Positions 1 to 9,452 are shown, numbered from the stretch's first letter. The stretch: 17,397 nucleotides of DNA from CAYNNP01 sp964398215 (GCA_964398215.1 CAYNNP010000139.1:1-17397), one strand, 5' to 3'. Numbers and translations: made by a program. The notes: generated by a model not told the origin, from the sequence alone.

Positions 1-123
1 CAGGGCAAAGCAGTTTTCCAAACTGCTTGAAGTAGCTCGGCTCTCCGAGCCGAGAAATCGCCAGGTCTCGGCTGGGACAGCCGAGCTACTATGTTGCCTA
101 CCTTGAAAAGCTGATTTGCCCTG
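1..123. repeat. Hairpin-rich dispersed repeat element with inverted ends
   Basis: The ends are an imperfect inverted pair: positions 1-13 and the reverse complement of 111-123 match at 12 of 13 bases (CAGGGCAAAGCAG against CAGGGCAAATCAG). Inside are three perfect stem-loops: 8-16 with 20-28 (9 bp, loop TCC), 36-42 with 48-54 (CTCGGCT/AGCCGAG) and 67-73 with 79-85 (the same stem sequence). A longer 12-bp inverted pair, 31-42 with 79-90 (AGTAGCTCGGCT), encloses the last two. I recognise the AGTAGCTCGGCT motif as a common planctomycete dispersed repeat. The element has no coding capacity. Its left end coincides with the window start, so the element could extend further left. Confidence 0.75.
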
Positions 124-230
124 TGACTGGCGGTTGCCCGATATTCTTCGTGTACTCGGCGCATGACGATAAAGTCGCTAGTGTTCATGTGCTTATATTC
201 CATTTTTGCCAAGCGGTGCGGAGCTTCGTC

Positions 231-893
231 GTGGCCGAGCCCAAAATTGACTCGCTAGTTGATCCAACCTTTTTGTTTCGATTCCAGATTCCGTTGGCCA
301 AAGTAGCCTTGGGCTGGTCGCAAAAGGGCTTGCAGTTACCCGACAAATGCCAACTGCCATCGTTTGGCGAAATGGCGAATCGGCCGGTCTTTGCCGATGT
401 GCGAATGGGCTGGAACAAAACCGGTATCGGTATTCAAGTTTTAGTCAAAGGCAAGCGTCAGATGCCGTGGTGCCGTGACACGCGGCTGGACGAAAGTGAC
501 GGCATTCACGTATGGATTGATACACGCTGCAGTCCTGGTATTCATCGTGCCACGCAATTTTGCCATCGATTTTTGTGGATGCCCGTTGGCGGCGGGCCGC
601 GACGTGATCGGCCGATCGCGACACTCGTCCCCATCAACCGAGCTCGCCAAAACCCAAAGTCGATTCCCAGTGATGGGTTGAAGATTGCGGCAGCTCCCAA
701 ACACGATGGATATGCACTGTCAGGCTTCATTTCGGCGAGCGCATTGACTGGCTTTTCACCCGAAGACCAGCCCCGAATTGGGTTGTATTACGCTGTCGTG
801 GACCGGGAACTTGGTTGGCAAACGTTCTCGCTGGGTCCTGACTATCCAGTTGTAGAAGACCCCAGTTTGTGGGGTGAGGCTGTGCTCAGTTAA
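231..893 (+). CDS. CBM9/DOMON-like domain protein, function unknown
   Basis: A 220-residue protein that is essentially one beta-rich domain. Residues from about 55 to the end resemble the carbohydrate-binding family 9 (DOMON-like) fold: FADVRMGWN, then DGIHVWIDTR, CHRFLWMPVGGG, GYALSGFISASALTGF and a closing VDRELGWQTFSLGP...EDPSLWG block. I remember closely similar proteins in Rhodopirellula-type genomes, where they are hypothetical. The start chosen is GTG 231 because CGGAG at 219-223 lies 7 nt upstream and the product then begins just before the conserved DPTFLFRF segment. The frame stays open back to position 36, but that part runs through the repeat element. There is no signal peptide, which is odd for a sugar-binding domain and suggests a cytoplasmic role or a partner protein. 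Ligand unknown. Confidence 0.7.
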   Translation: MAEPKIDSLVDPTFLFRFQIPLAKVALGWSQKGLQLPDKCQLPSFGEMANRPVFADVRMGWNKTGIGIQVLVKGKRQMPWCRDTRLDESDGIHVWIDTRCSPGIHRATQFCHRFLWMPVGGGPRRDRPIATLVPINRARQNPKSIPSDGLKIAAAPKHDGYALSGFISASALTGFSPEDQPRIGLYYAVVDRELGWQTFSLGPDYPVVEDPSLWGEAVLS

Positions 894-993
894 GCCTCTT
901 TGAACGCCAGCCGAGAGCCAAGTCACGATTTCATCTGAAAAATGCGGGTTCTGAGCACATCTGCCAGTTACCTTTCGCGTCTTGATTTATAGA

Positions 994-1019
994 ATTTGGG
1001 TAGTCTTGAAAGCCCAAAT
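994..1019 (+). terminator. Weak stem-loop between the CBM9-like gene and korA
   Basis: ATTTGGG (994-1000) pairs perfectly with CCCAAAT (1013-1019) across a 12-nt loop. It lies 100 nt after the upstream stop and 73 nt before korA. No T-run follows, so this may be a terminator, a leader hairpin for korA, or chance. No convincing promoter was found in 894-1091. Confidence 0.25.
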
Positions 1020-1091
1020 GATCGATACCATCGGTACAGTCTGTTCCCTAAGTAGCTGCGGCCAAGAAAAAATTAGCTTGCCAGAACCTAT

Positions 1092-2972
1092 ATGACCACC
1101 ACAACAAAGACGTCAAAGGACGTCCAATCTGTTTCCGGAATCACCGTTCGACTCGCTGGCGACTCCGGCGACGGGATGCAACTACTGGGAACACAGCTGA
1201 CAAACACCAGTGCACTTGCTGGCAATGATGTCGCAACATTCCCTGACTTCCCGGCCGAAATCCGTGCTCCCAAAGGAACTCGTGCTGGCGTCTCTGGCTT
1301 TCAAGTTCAATTTGCTAGCCAAGAAATCTTTACGCCCGGCGATACGCTGGACGCGCTCGTGGTGATGAACCCAGCTGCGATGGTCACCAATATCAGTGAC
1401 CTGCGGAAGGGCGGGATTTTGATCGCGAACGAAGACGGCTTCAATGACAAGGAATTCAAGTTGGCGAAGGTCGACGCGAATCCTTTAGAGGCCGACGTGA
1501 TCAACCAAGAGTACCGGGTCATCAAAGTCCAGATGACCAAGTTGACTCGTGAAGCTGTCAAAGAACACGGGCTTAGCACGAAAGTCGCTGACCGCTGCAA
1601 GAACTTTTTTGCAATGGGACTTGTCTACTGGTTGTTTGGCCGATCCCTGGACCCAACGCTCCGGTTCATCGAGAACAAATTTGGCAAGAAGCCAGAGCTT
1701 GCTGCGGCCAACATATCGGCGCTTCGCGCAGGCTGGGCGTATGGTGAAACCACCGAGGCTTTCGGTGAAAGTTATCAAGTTGACGCTGCTACGCTTGAGC
1801 CAGGCAACTACCGCAACATCATGGGCAACCAAGCATTGGCGTGGGGTTTGATCACTGCTTCAAAGCTTAGCGGCAAGGATCTGTTTTACGGCACTTACCC
1901 GATCACGCCTGCCAGCGACATTCTGCACGAACTGACGAAGTACAAGAATTTTTCTGTACGAACATTTCAAGCGGAAGACGAGATCGCTGCCGTGTGTTCT
2001 GCCATCGGCGCAGCGTTTGGCGGTGCAATGGGCGTGACCGCAAGTAGCGGTCCTGGCATCGCACTCAAAGGCGAAGCGATGGGACTGGGGATGATTTTAG
2101 AATTGCCCATGATCATCGTGAACGTACAGCGCGGGGGTCCTAGCACTGGGCTGCCAACCAAGACCGAGCAGAGTGATTTGCTGCAAAGTATGTTTGGCCG
2201 GAACGGTGAATCGCCACTTCCGATCTTGGCGCCGCGATCACCCGGCGATTGCTTTGACATGGCGATCGAAGCTTGGCGATTGGCGACCGAATGCATGGTT
2301 CCTGTGATCTTGCTGTCCGATGGATACATTGCAAACGGTAGCGAACCGTGGAAGATCCCAGAGATGAGTTCGTTGCCAGCGATTCCGGTTTCGCACCCAG
2401 AGGGAGCGGACCCGTCGGAGCCGTTCATGCCTTACGCGCGTGACGAAAACCTGGCCAGACCGTGGGCAATTCCCGGCACCGAAGGCTTAATGCACCGCGT
2501 TGGTGGGCTAGAGAAAGAAGACTTGACTGGTAATGTCAGCTACGACCCTGACAACCACCAAAAGATGACGGATCTGCGGCAAGCGAAAATTGCAAAGATC
2601 GCAGAACGTATTCCCGAGCAGGATGTGTTTGGCGAAACATCGGGAGACGTCTTGGTCGTTTCATGGGGCGGAACTTATGGTGCATGTCATACCGCTGTCC
2701 AGCGTTGCCAAGAAAACGGCAAGAGTGTCAGCCATGCTCATATCCGCTATATGAATCCGCTGCCGTCCAATATTGGCGAACTGCTGAAATCGTTCCGCAC
2801 AGTTTTGGTTCCCGAACTGAACATGGGACAACTTCGCTTGCTACTACGATCAGAGTTCTTGGTCGACTGCGTTGGCATCAACAAAGTCAAAGGCAAGCCG
2901 TTCACAGTTGGCGAACTGGTCGACGGCATCGAAGAACATCTTAGTGTTATCACTACCAAGGCGGCGGGATAA
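1092..2972 (+). CDS. korA: 2-oxoglutarate:ferredoxin oxidoreductase, fused gamma-alpha subunit
   Basis: A 626-residue subunit of a CoA-dependent 2-oxoacid:ferredoxin oxidoreductase, which would oxidatively decarboxylate 2-oxoglutarate to succinyl-CoA and reduce ferredoxin. The N-terminal gamma domain (about 15-195) opens with GDSGDG at 23-28 and contains the FPDFPAEIRAPKGT block. The alpha domain follows, with the family's YPITP motif at 269-273 (substrate/CoA handling) and ASSGPGIALKGE. The C-terminal alpha domain II (about 510-620) contains VSWGGTYGA and RYMNPLP. Fusion of gamma with alpha is typical of the two-subunit KorAB type, also known from actinobacteria. The gene starts at ATG 1092 without a strong Shine-Dalgarno. 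It lies 64 nt upstream of korB, so the two are almost certainly one operon. Substrate preference (2-oxoglutarate over other 2-oxoacids) is inferred from overall resemblance to KorA. Confidence 0.92.
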   Translation: MTTTTKTSKDVQSVSGITVRLAGDSGDGMQLLGTQLTNTSALAGNDVATFPDFPAEIRAPKGTRAGVSGFQVQFASQEIFTPGDTLDALVVMNPAAMVTNISDLRKGGILIANEDGFNDKEFKLAKVDANPLEADVINQEYRVIKVQMTKLTREAVKEHGLSTKVADRCKNFFAMGLVYWLFGRSLDPTLRFIENKFGKKPELAAANISALRAGWAYGETTEAFGESYQVDAATLEPGNYRNIMGNQALAWGLITASKLSGKDLFYGTYPITPASDILHELTKYKNFSVRTFQAEDEIAAVCSAIGAAFGGAMGVTASSGPGIALKGEAMGLGMILELPMIIVNVQRGGPSTGLPTKTEQSDLLQSMFGRNGESPLPILAPRSPGDCFDMAIEAWRLATECMVPVILLSDGYIANGSEPWKIPEMSSLPAIPVSHPEGADPSEPFMPYARDENLARPWAIPGTEGLMHRVGGLEKEDLTGNVSYDPDNHQKMTDLRQAKIAKIAERIPEQDVFGETSGDVLVVSWGGTYGACHTAVQRCQENGKSVSHAHIRYMNPLPSNIGELLKSFRTVLVPELNMGQLRLLLRSEFLVDCVGINKVKGKPFTVGELVDGIEEHLSVITTKAAG

Positions 2973-3036
2973 ACCGCACGCATCATTTAGTATCCCTTTT
3001 CAAACGAACAACTGACTCTCAATTCATTCCGACGCC

Positions 3037-4044
3037 ATGTCTCTTCCTGTATTAAAAGCATCTGATTTTGCATCCGACCAAGACATCCGATGGTGTCCTG
3101 GATGCGGCGACTATTCGATTTTGGCACAGATGAAAAAGGTCTTGCCTGACCTGGGTGTGCCTCGCGAAAAGATCGTATTTATCAGCGGCATTGGATGCAG
3201 CAGTCGTTTTCCGTACTACATGAATACGTACGGCATGCACAGCATTCACGGACGCGCGCCGACTTTTGCAACTGGATTGAAATCAACGCGCCCCGATTTG
3301 ATGGTCTGGGTAATCACAGGTGACGGCGACGCTCTTTCGATCGGCGGGAATCACTTCATTCATGCTTTGCGTCGTAACGTCGACGTGAATATCGTCTTGT
3401 TCAATAACCGCATCTATGGATTGACCAAGGGACAATACAGCCCGACCAGCGAGCATGGAAAAGTAACCAAGAGTACGCCGATGGGATCGATTGACCATCC
3501 GCTCAGTCCGCTCTCGGTTGCTTTGGCCGCAGAAGCAACATTTGTTGCCCGTAGTATGGATGCACACGTCAAGCACTTAGGCGAAACGCTCAAGCGAGCG
3601 AGCGCACACAAAGGCACTTCGCTGGTCGAGGTTTACCAAAACTGCAATGTGTTCAATGACGGTGCGATGGCTTACGCCCAAGAAAAGAAGCAGCGTCCAG
3701 AAAACGTTGTAGAACTCCAGCATGGCAAACCGCTCGTGTTTGCTGGCGGCGAGAAGGGTGTTCGGTTGGTCGGCACACGACTGGAAGTGGTCAATACTGC
3801 TGATGTACCTGCGGACGATCTGCTGATTCATGACGAAAAGGATCCGAACCCTTCGATCCAAATGATGCTAGCCCGAATGCGCTATCCAGAAATGCCAGAA
3901 CCGATCGGGGTTCTGCGAGCCGTTGAAGGCGTGCCAACTTACGACGAACAAATCAATTCGCAGGTCACATCTGCGGTCGCCAATCAAGGCGAAGGTGATT
4001 TGAGCAAGTTGTTCAACGCCGGCGAGACCTGGACCGTTTCCTAA
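3037..4044 (+). CDS. korB: 2-oxoglutarate:ferredoxin oxidoreductase, beta subunit
   Basis: A 335-residue thiamine-diphosphate-binding beta subunit that pairs with KorA. Visible motifs are WCPGCGDY at 19-26, SGIGCSSRFPYY at 50-61, the TPP/Mg motif starting GDGD at 95-98 and ending NN at 123-124, then IYGLTKGQYSPTS. Cysteines C20, C23, C54 and C203 have the spacing expected for the single [4Fe-4S] cluster of this family. No separate delta (two-[4Fe-4S] ferredoxin) subunit is encoded next door, consistent with the KorAB two-subunit architecture. The start is ATG 3037, with no obvious Shine-Dalgarno. The gene ends just before the inverted repeat at 4052-4115 and is convergent with the giant ATPase gene. 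Confidence 0.93.
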   Translation: MSLPVLKASDFASDQDIRWCPGCGDYSILAQMKKVLPDLGVPREKIVFISGIGCSSRFPYYMNTYGMHSIHGRAPTFATGLKSTRPDLMVWVITGDGDALSIGGNHFIHALRRNVDVNIVLFNNRIYGLTKGQYSPTSEHGKVTKSTPMGSIDHPLSPLSVALAAEATFVARSMDAHVKHLGETLKRASAHKGTSLVEVYQNCNVFNDGAMAYAQEKKQRPENVVELQHGKPLVFAGGEKGVRLVGTRLEVVNTADVPADDLLIHDEKDPNPSIQMMLARMRYPEMPEPIGVLRAVEGVPTYDEQINSQVTSAVANQGEGDLSKLFNAGETWTVS

Positions 4045-4051
4045 TCAGGCC

Positions 4052-4115
4052 GTAGCCGGAGTCGCCAGACTTCGGGCTTCAACCAACCAGCCTGAATTCT
4101 GGCGAATCCAGCTAC
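4052..4115. terminator. Long inverted repeat between convergent genes, likely bidirectional terminator
   Basis: The arm 4052-4079 (beginning GTAGCCGGAGTCGCCAGA) pairs with 4089-4115 (ending CTGGCGAATCCAGCTAC) with a few mismatches around a short loop. It begins 7 nt after the korB stop, and its right arm contains the TAG stop codon (4112-4114) of the minus-strand ATPase gene. The sequence resembles a dispersed planctomycete repeat that I associate with gene ends. A terminator role is inferred from position and fold; no T-run is present. Confidence 0.55.
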
Positions 4116-7100
4116 TGCTTGTTGGGGCCGCCTGAGTTGTCGAAGGTTGTTTCGATCTCGCGGTAGTTTGCCAGCATGTCGTCTAGCTGTCCTCGCAGTT
4201 TGTCGAGGTCGCGGCCGTTGTCCAGCGATTCGGCCAGGATCGGACGGAGCCATTCTTGCATCAAGTGAAATTGGCCTTTGATCAAGTCTGCCAAGACTCG
4301 AGGCACCTTGTGCTGCACGAACACCTTTTGGTCTGGCGGTGTCAGAGCCTGTTGCTCGCTGATTTTTTGCAGTTGTTGGCCGGTCTTTCCTAGCGTCTGT
4401 GACAACTGTTCGCCTGAGCTAACCAGACTTTGCCGGAGCGAGTCTAGCCGAGCATCCATTCGTTCTTCGGCGCCGTCGTCGCGGGTTGCGATCGCTTTGC
4501 TGATCACGCTGCGAATCGATTCCAATCCGTCTCGCATCGCTCCCAGTTGACGCATCAGCTGAGCGGCTTGGTCTTCGTTGTCCATGCCAGCCATGCGAAC
4601 GCTTTCGACATACGCATACTTGATCGAATCCCAACGCTCTTGTTCTTCTGGCGTCAGGATGCCCATCAGTTCCTTGAACTTCAAAACGTTGGCTTCATTA
4701 TCGGTTGTCAACGTTTGAGCGTCTTGTTCGTAGCTGCCGATGATCAGCGTTTGAAGCTCGGAATCGTTCATGACACCAGCGACTTTCTCTGCCATCCGAT
4801 TCATATTCCGGTACGAACCCTGCAGCTTGAACGGCGGTTCGGTTCGGTACGCGTCGGCCTGCGCGGCACTGCGAATGTAAGCCCTGTTGACCCGAAGAAC
4901 GACATCGCGAACGCGAAGCAGTTTTCGCATCACTTCGTACATCTCGCGAACTTCGTCCATCGAAATATTGCTTTCCAGCTCAAGGCCTTCCATTGAATCT
5001 CGCTGAGCAGCCATGACGATCGCGCGAGCGTCTTCTGGCGGAGCGTTGGACAATGGTGCGAGCGTACGGTTGCTGGTCAAGCAATTTTCCAGGTAACTCA
5101 TCTCAAATGCGTCTGCCGAATCGCCAATGATCTCGCCTAAGTTGTAGACATCGGCACGGTTCGACAGCATATCGGGAATCTGAAAACGGTCGCCGCTTTC
5201 AGTGTACGGGTTGCCCGCCATGACGACGGCGACGCGGCGGCCACGCAAATCATAGGTCCGCGTTTTGCCGTTGCGGACGCCTTCGATTTTTCGCGTGGCA
5301 TCACACAGAGAGATAAACTTTTGCAGCAATTCTGGATTCGTGTGCTGAATATCATCCAAGTACAGCATCACATTGTCGCCCATTTCCAAGGCCAGATTCA
5401 ATCGCTCGATTTCTTCGCGAGCCGCCGCATTGGGCGCTTCGGACGGATCCAGCGAAGTCACCGCGTGTCCGATCGCAGGACCATTGATCTTCATGAATAC
5501 CACGCCCAAACGATTGGCGATGTACTCCATCAGAGTCGTTTTACCGTACCCTGGCGGCGAGATTAGCAGCAGCAAACCCATTCGGTCAGTACGCTTGTCT
5601 TCGCCCGCTGACCCCATTTGTTTGGCAAGGTTGTCACCAATCATTGGCAAGTAAACTTCGTCCAGCAAACGGTTCCGCACAAAGCTAGTCAGCACCCGCG
5701 GTTTGAATTCGTCCAACCGCATGTCTTCGCGTGACGTTTCGACGACATGCGCCTTTGTCTCTTGAAGCAAGCGATATCGGGGCACGACGTCTTCGCTGAA
5801 ATGCTGAACTCGGCGGATCAAATCGTGATAGTGCAATGCATACTTGCCGCTTTGGATCACGCCGTGGCTCCCAGCCATGCCTGTTAATTCGGCAGCGACA
5901 GCGGCATCGGCAACGCGGAACGAAGTGGTCGCTCCGGCTTGGATGATCATCGCTAATTCGTCGCGGTAGGCTGCAATCGGGTCGACATCACTGCCGGCTT
6001 CGTGCGTTTGGATGAAAGCATCGGCCCAGTTCCGAGCCAAAATGAAGCCACGTACAGGATCTGTGTCAGCGCTCTTGATCGCTCCGGTCAACAACTTTGA
6101 TCGTTCGGCATCGGGGATCGAATCAATAAATTTGCCAAACAACTTTTTCGCGCGACCACTGATAACTGTCTTTTTGGGTGTCGCAATCAGCTGATCGAAC
6201 AGGTACTCCGACAGCCGTGCTGTATTCACGTCGCGCCCAAAGACGTTTTGCAGATCGTCGATATGTTGTTCCACCAATTCCGTCAGTCGGCTGCGGAATT
6301 CGACAGCGGGCTTGGCATGCGGATAGGCTTTGGCAAGTTTCGCAAACCCACCGATCCAATCCGTCATCGCTTTGCGTTCTTTGGCTGGCAAAAGACGATT
6401 GAACCACAACAATGCGGCCGCTCGCAATGTTGGTGTGTATTTCAAGAGCCCAATGGATTCGTCGATTTCGACCAGGCCCTGCAAAATCAGAGCCGCGTCA
6501 TGATCGTGGACGCCTTTCGCGTACCCTTCCTCGAACCGGCCACCGATTTTTGTTTGTACATAGCTCGCGTCGATCGCGGTTGGGTCCAGCTTTTCGCCAT
6601 CGGAGCGGGCGGCGTTGAAAAGATCGACGGCCAAGTACTCCGCGCGATAAACTTCGGCGTTCTCGCTAACGAGTTCCTGATTCCAGAGCTCTTTGGCATC
6701 CACCAAGGCGGCTTCATGGATCGCTTCAAAGAACTGGGTGCCTGTAAGGTGCAAGCACATTTCACCGCCACGAACGACGGTCGTCAAATCCAACGGTTGT
6801 GTATTGACGGCGAATCGTTGTGTACCAAGACGGATGATATCGCCGCCATCCTCGTACAAGTCCTGGCGGTCTTTTAGTTGCCGTGTCGCGTCCTCACGAA
6901 TCGTCTTCATCCGACTCTGAAGATCTTCAACGCGCACTGCGTCGTCCAGGTCTTGCAACTGATCGATGATGTCGCGAACCTTTTCGACCATCAAGTCGCC
7001 AGCGAAATACGCGGCAATCTCGTCGGCCGACTCCATGTTCCCGACGCGTGTATTGATGCCCTTTAGGATTCGATTGGCCGCTGAAGCCAATGACTCGGCG

Positions 7101-9361
7101 CGGCGATTACGTTTCTCCACCAAGGCGACTTTACGAGACTCAAAGGCCGCGTAGACCTCTTCGCGCCGGGTGGCTAGCTGGATCACGAACTCGTCGAACT
7201 CAGCGAATCGGCCCTCCAGTTCTTCTAGTTGAACCATGACCTTGGTCAGGTATTCATCGCATCGTTCCGGAGAATCGCAAACGTCCAGGTACCCCGACGT
7301 GGTTTGTTCCAGCAGTTTTAGCTGGGAGGCAAACTCTGCTTGGCCCTCGACACTGACCAATTCGGTCACGCGTGCTTTCAATCCACTTCGGACACGATTC
7401 AATGAAGCGAAGACGTCACCGATCGCGTCGATGATTTCGGTTCGCTTGGTTGCGTCGTCAATCCGCAAGTTACTGACGGTCTCAGTCAGTAACTCCAGTT
7501 GCGATCCAGCGGTGTCAATTTCTTCTTCCAAGACCTTTGCCTCGGCAACGGTCGCGACCGTATCGATTTTGCCGCTCGCTTCAGCCACGCGTTCGGAATA
7601 CGGATCCAGGGCTCCTGGAGTCAGCAAGAAATCAACGCATCGCCGACTCAATCGTTCACTGCGCTCGGCGGTTTCTTTCTCCAAAGATTCCACGATCGCA
7701 AGATCGACGTAACGCAGTTCCTTTAAACCCAGCGCATGGCCACGCTGCTCTCGCAGTTGGGCCAACGAGCCAACGAAATCATCGATCGACTCGAATCGGC
7801 TGCGTTCAATGCTCTTGATCAGTTCGGCGATCGCGGTTTTGACTTCACCAGTTCGTTTTTTGGTGTCACGACGAACGCGGGTCACTTTTTCGAATTCTTC
7901 GACAGCAGCGTTGGCTGCTTCGCGAATTTTCGTCAGCGGAATCGCAAGGTTCTCGGTTTCGTCTTTGTTGATCCAGAAAAAGCTGTCCAACAGATCCGAC
8001 GCCTTTTTGGACAAGTCCACGTACAGCCCGTCGTAACTATCGTCCTTGTCGATCAACTGCAGCAGTTCGCTACACTCGGCCATTCCCGCAACGATTTCTT
8101 TATTGCCGATTTTGAACAGCAGTGAATCGGTTTGATTGTCGGGATTGAAGTCCGCGCCGGTGAACGGCGTTTGCCAAATCTGAATCGCGTGATGTTTCTG
8201 CGCATCCTCTTGCGACTTGAAACACACCATTTCGCCCGCTTCAAAAAACGTTTGCCCGTGGCAGACCAGCGGTGTTTCGACCGTCTGCTTGATCACGTTG
8301 TAACGAAGCTGTGCGTACGTACCGGACTCGGGCGTATAGAAAAGGTACAAGTAGTCTTCGCCGTTGGGTGACGCGACGGTACGCTGGAAACGCATGTCGG
8401 TCAAACCGTGATCGAACCGCTTGAACTCGCCCGTCTGCAAGTAATATCCGCCTGGGAAAATCAAGCCTTGGTCGCCGGGCAACATCACGCACGATTGTTC
8501 GATCTCGTCCAGTCTCATCGCCTGCTGGATCTTGCCGTTGTAAACCAAGTATCGTGTTTTTTCTTCTTGATACGGTTTCATCTTCAGCAAAACCAGATTG
8601 CCGATGATCGCATAATGGATCTCGGCATCGTCCAGCGTTTGATCAGGATGGTCGACCGGTTCGGCGTAAATACCTTCGCCGGAATCCGTGTTGTTTTCGA
8701 CCTTCACGGTCAAATCGCCGCCAACCGTTTCGACAAACACGATGTCATCGATCGAAATGTGAGGGTGCGAACCGTAGCGATGTTGATCGCGAGTCGTTCG
8801 TGTCCAGCGAAACTCGTGCTGAGCCGGTTCTTTGACTTCGTGATCGCTGCGATTGTCGATGTATTCGATTTCAGTCGGTGTCACGCGCCATTTAAACGTC
8901 TTGATGTCGTTGGCGGTCTTTCCGACTTGGAAAACCATGTGCAGCATTGGTCCGCTGCGATAGAACCGACTGAACGTCGTGCCTTTATAAAAGCGATACA
9001 GTTCGTCAAAGTCGCTGCTGAATTTGTCGTCACCGATCAATTCAAGCGTGTCGGTGTGGAATTGGTTGTCGGCGAATCGATAAGCCGAAAACACATCAGC
9101 GACGTTGATGTCGGTTTTCAAGCCGAATTGAACGTTGTACCCGAACAGAAATCGGTCGCCAATGGAAACCAAGTCGCGCGGGATGCAATTGTGCTCAGTC
9201 GAAACGCGTTCGGTGGAAAGCAGTTTGGTTTCGATATTGCCGAAAACATCGGCGCGAGCCAAGTTTAACTTGGCAAGCCGTTCACGCAAATCATTCGACG
9301 CATCGCGAAGACGATTGCGCAGTACTTCGTAGGTGCCGGCAGCAAGTTGTGATTCGGACAT
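4112..9361 (-). CDS. Giant AAA+ ATPase, DUF3686 'DNA repair ATPase' type, linked to flotillin
   Basis: A 1749-residue protein. Residues 1 to about 440 are beta-rich and resemble the DUF3686 N-terminal region (FLFGYNVQFGLK near 72-83). Roughly 460-900 is charged and helical, mostly predicted coiled coil. A single AAA+ module follows: Walker A SPPGYGKTT (1268-1276, K1274), Walker B VMLYLDD (1331-1337), sensor-1 N1384 in MAGNPY, and a candidate arginine finger R1402 in LSNRAD. GSYRNMNRMAEKV looks like the sensor-2/lid region, followed by another coiled coil (about 1600-1680) and a conserved tail containing KVPRVLADLIKGQF. ATG 9361 has no good Shine-Dalgarno. Databases call relatives 'DNA repair ATPase', but I know of no firm functional evidence. 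The position 225 nt downstream of a YqiK-like flotillin suggests a membrane-associated remodelling ATPase (inference). There are no transmembrane segments. Confidence 0.85.
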   Translation of the reverse strand: MSESQLAAGTYEVLRNRLRDASNDLRERLAKLNLARADVFGNIETKLLSTERVSTEHNCIPRDLVSIGDRFLFGYNVQFGLKTDINVADVFSAYRFADNQFHTDTLELIGDDKFSSDFDELYRFYKGTTFSRFYRSGPMLHMVFQVGKTANDIKTFKWRVTPTEIEYIDNRSDHEVKEPAQHEFRWTRTTRDQHRYGSHPHISIDDIVFVETVGGDLTVKVENNTDSGEGIYAEPVDHPDQTLDDAEIHYAIIGNLVLLKMKPYQEEKTRYLVYNGKIQQAMRLDEIEQSCVMLPGDQGLIFPGGYYLQTGEFKRFDHGLTDMRFQRTVASPNGEDYLYLFYTPESGTYAQLRYNVIKQTVETPLVCHGQTFFEAGEMVCFKSQEDAQKHHAIQIWQTPFTGADFNPDNQTDSLLFKIGNKEIVAGMAECSELLQLIDKDDSYDGLYVDLSKKASDLLDSFFWINKDETENLAIPLTKIREAANAAVEEFEKVTRVRRDTKKRTGEVKTAIAELIKSIERSRFESIDDFVGSLAQLREQRGHALGLKELRYVDLAIVESLEKETAERSERLSRRCVDFLLTPGALDPYSERVAEASGKIDTVATVAEAKVLEEEIDTAGSQLELLTETVSNLRIDDATKRTEIIDAIGDVFASLNRVRSGLKARVTELVSVEGQAEFASQLKLLEQTTSGYLDVCDSPERCDEYLTKVMVQLEELEGRFAEFDEFVIQLATRREEVYAAFESRKVALVEKRNRRAESLASAANRILKGINTRVGNMESADEIAAYFAGDLMVEKVRDIIDQLQDLDDAVRVEDLQSRMKTIREDATRQLKDRQDLYEDGGDIIRLGTQRFAVNTQPLDLTTVVRGGEMCLHLTGTQFFEAIHEAALVDAKELWNQELVSENAEVYRAEYLAVDLFNAARSDGEKLDPTAIDASYVQTKIGGRFEEGYAKGVHDHDAALILQGLVEIDESIGLLKYTPTLRAAALLWFNRLLPAKERKAMTDWIGGFAKLAKAYPHAKPAVEFRSRLTELVEQHIDDLQNVFGRDVNTARLSEYLFDQLIATPKKTVISGRAKKLFGKFIDSIPDAERSKLLTGAIKSADTDPVRGFILARNWADAFIQTHEAGSDVDPIAAYRDELAMIIQAGATTSFRVADAAVAAELTGMAGSHGVIQSGKYALHYHDLIRRVQHFSEDVVPRYRLLQETKAHVVETSREDMRLDEFKPRVLTSFVRNRLLDEVYLPMIGDNLAKQMGSAGEDKRTDRMGLLLLISPPGYGKTTLMEYIANRLGVVFMKINGPAIGHAVTSLDPSEAPNAAAREEIERLNLALEMGDNVMLYLDDIQHTNPELLQKFISLCDATRKIEGVRNGKTRTYDLRGRRVAVVMAGNPYTESGDRFQIPDMLSNRADVYNLGEIIGDSADAFEMSYLENCLTSNRTLAPLSNAPPEDARAIVMAAQRDSMEGLELESNISMDEVREMYEVMRKLLRVRDVVLRVNRAYIRSAAQADAYRTEPPFKLQGSYRNMNRMAEKVAGVMNDSELQTLIIGSYEQDAQTLTTDNEANVLKFKELMGILTPEEQERWDSIKYAYVESVRMAGMDNEDQAAQLMRQLGAMRDGLESIRSVISKAIATRDDGAEERMDARLDSLRQSLVSSGEQLSQTLGKTGQQLQKISEQQALTPPDQKVFVQHKVPRVLADLIKGQFHLMQEWLRPILAESLDNGRDLDKLRGQLDDMLANYREIETTFDNSGGPNKQ

Positions 9362-9452
9362 GATGTTTTATTGTCGTCGCTTGTCTGGCGTGCGAACGCT
9401 AGGTGTTTGGTTACATGAATGGGCAAGGCATCGGTCGCGTCTTGTGCAAATC

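Noticed and set aside
123..230. GTG 123 as the start of the CBM9-like protein
   Set aside because: It overlaps the right end of the repeat element and lacks a binding site. GTG 231 has CGGAG 7 nt upstream and starts at the conserved part.
8408..9268. A 286-codon plus-strand open frame, and others at 6248-6877 and 4547-4996
   Set aside because: They lie opposite the ATPase coding sequence and show no family signature; they are antisense shadows.
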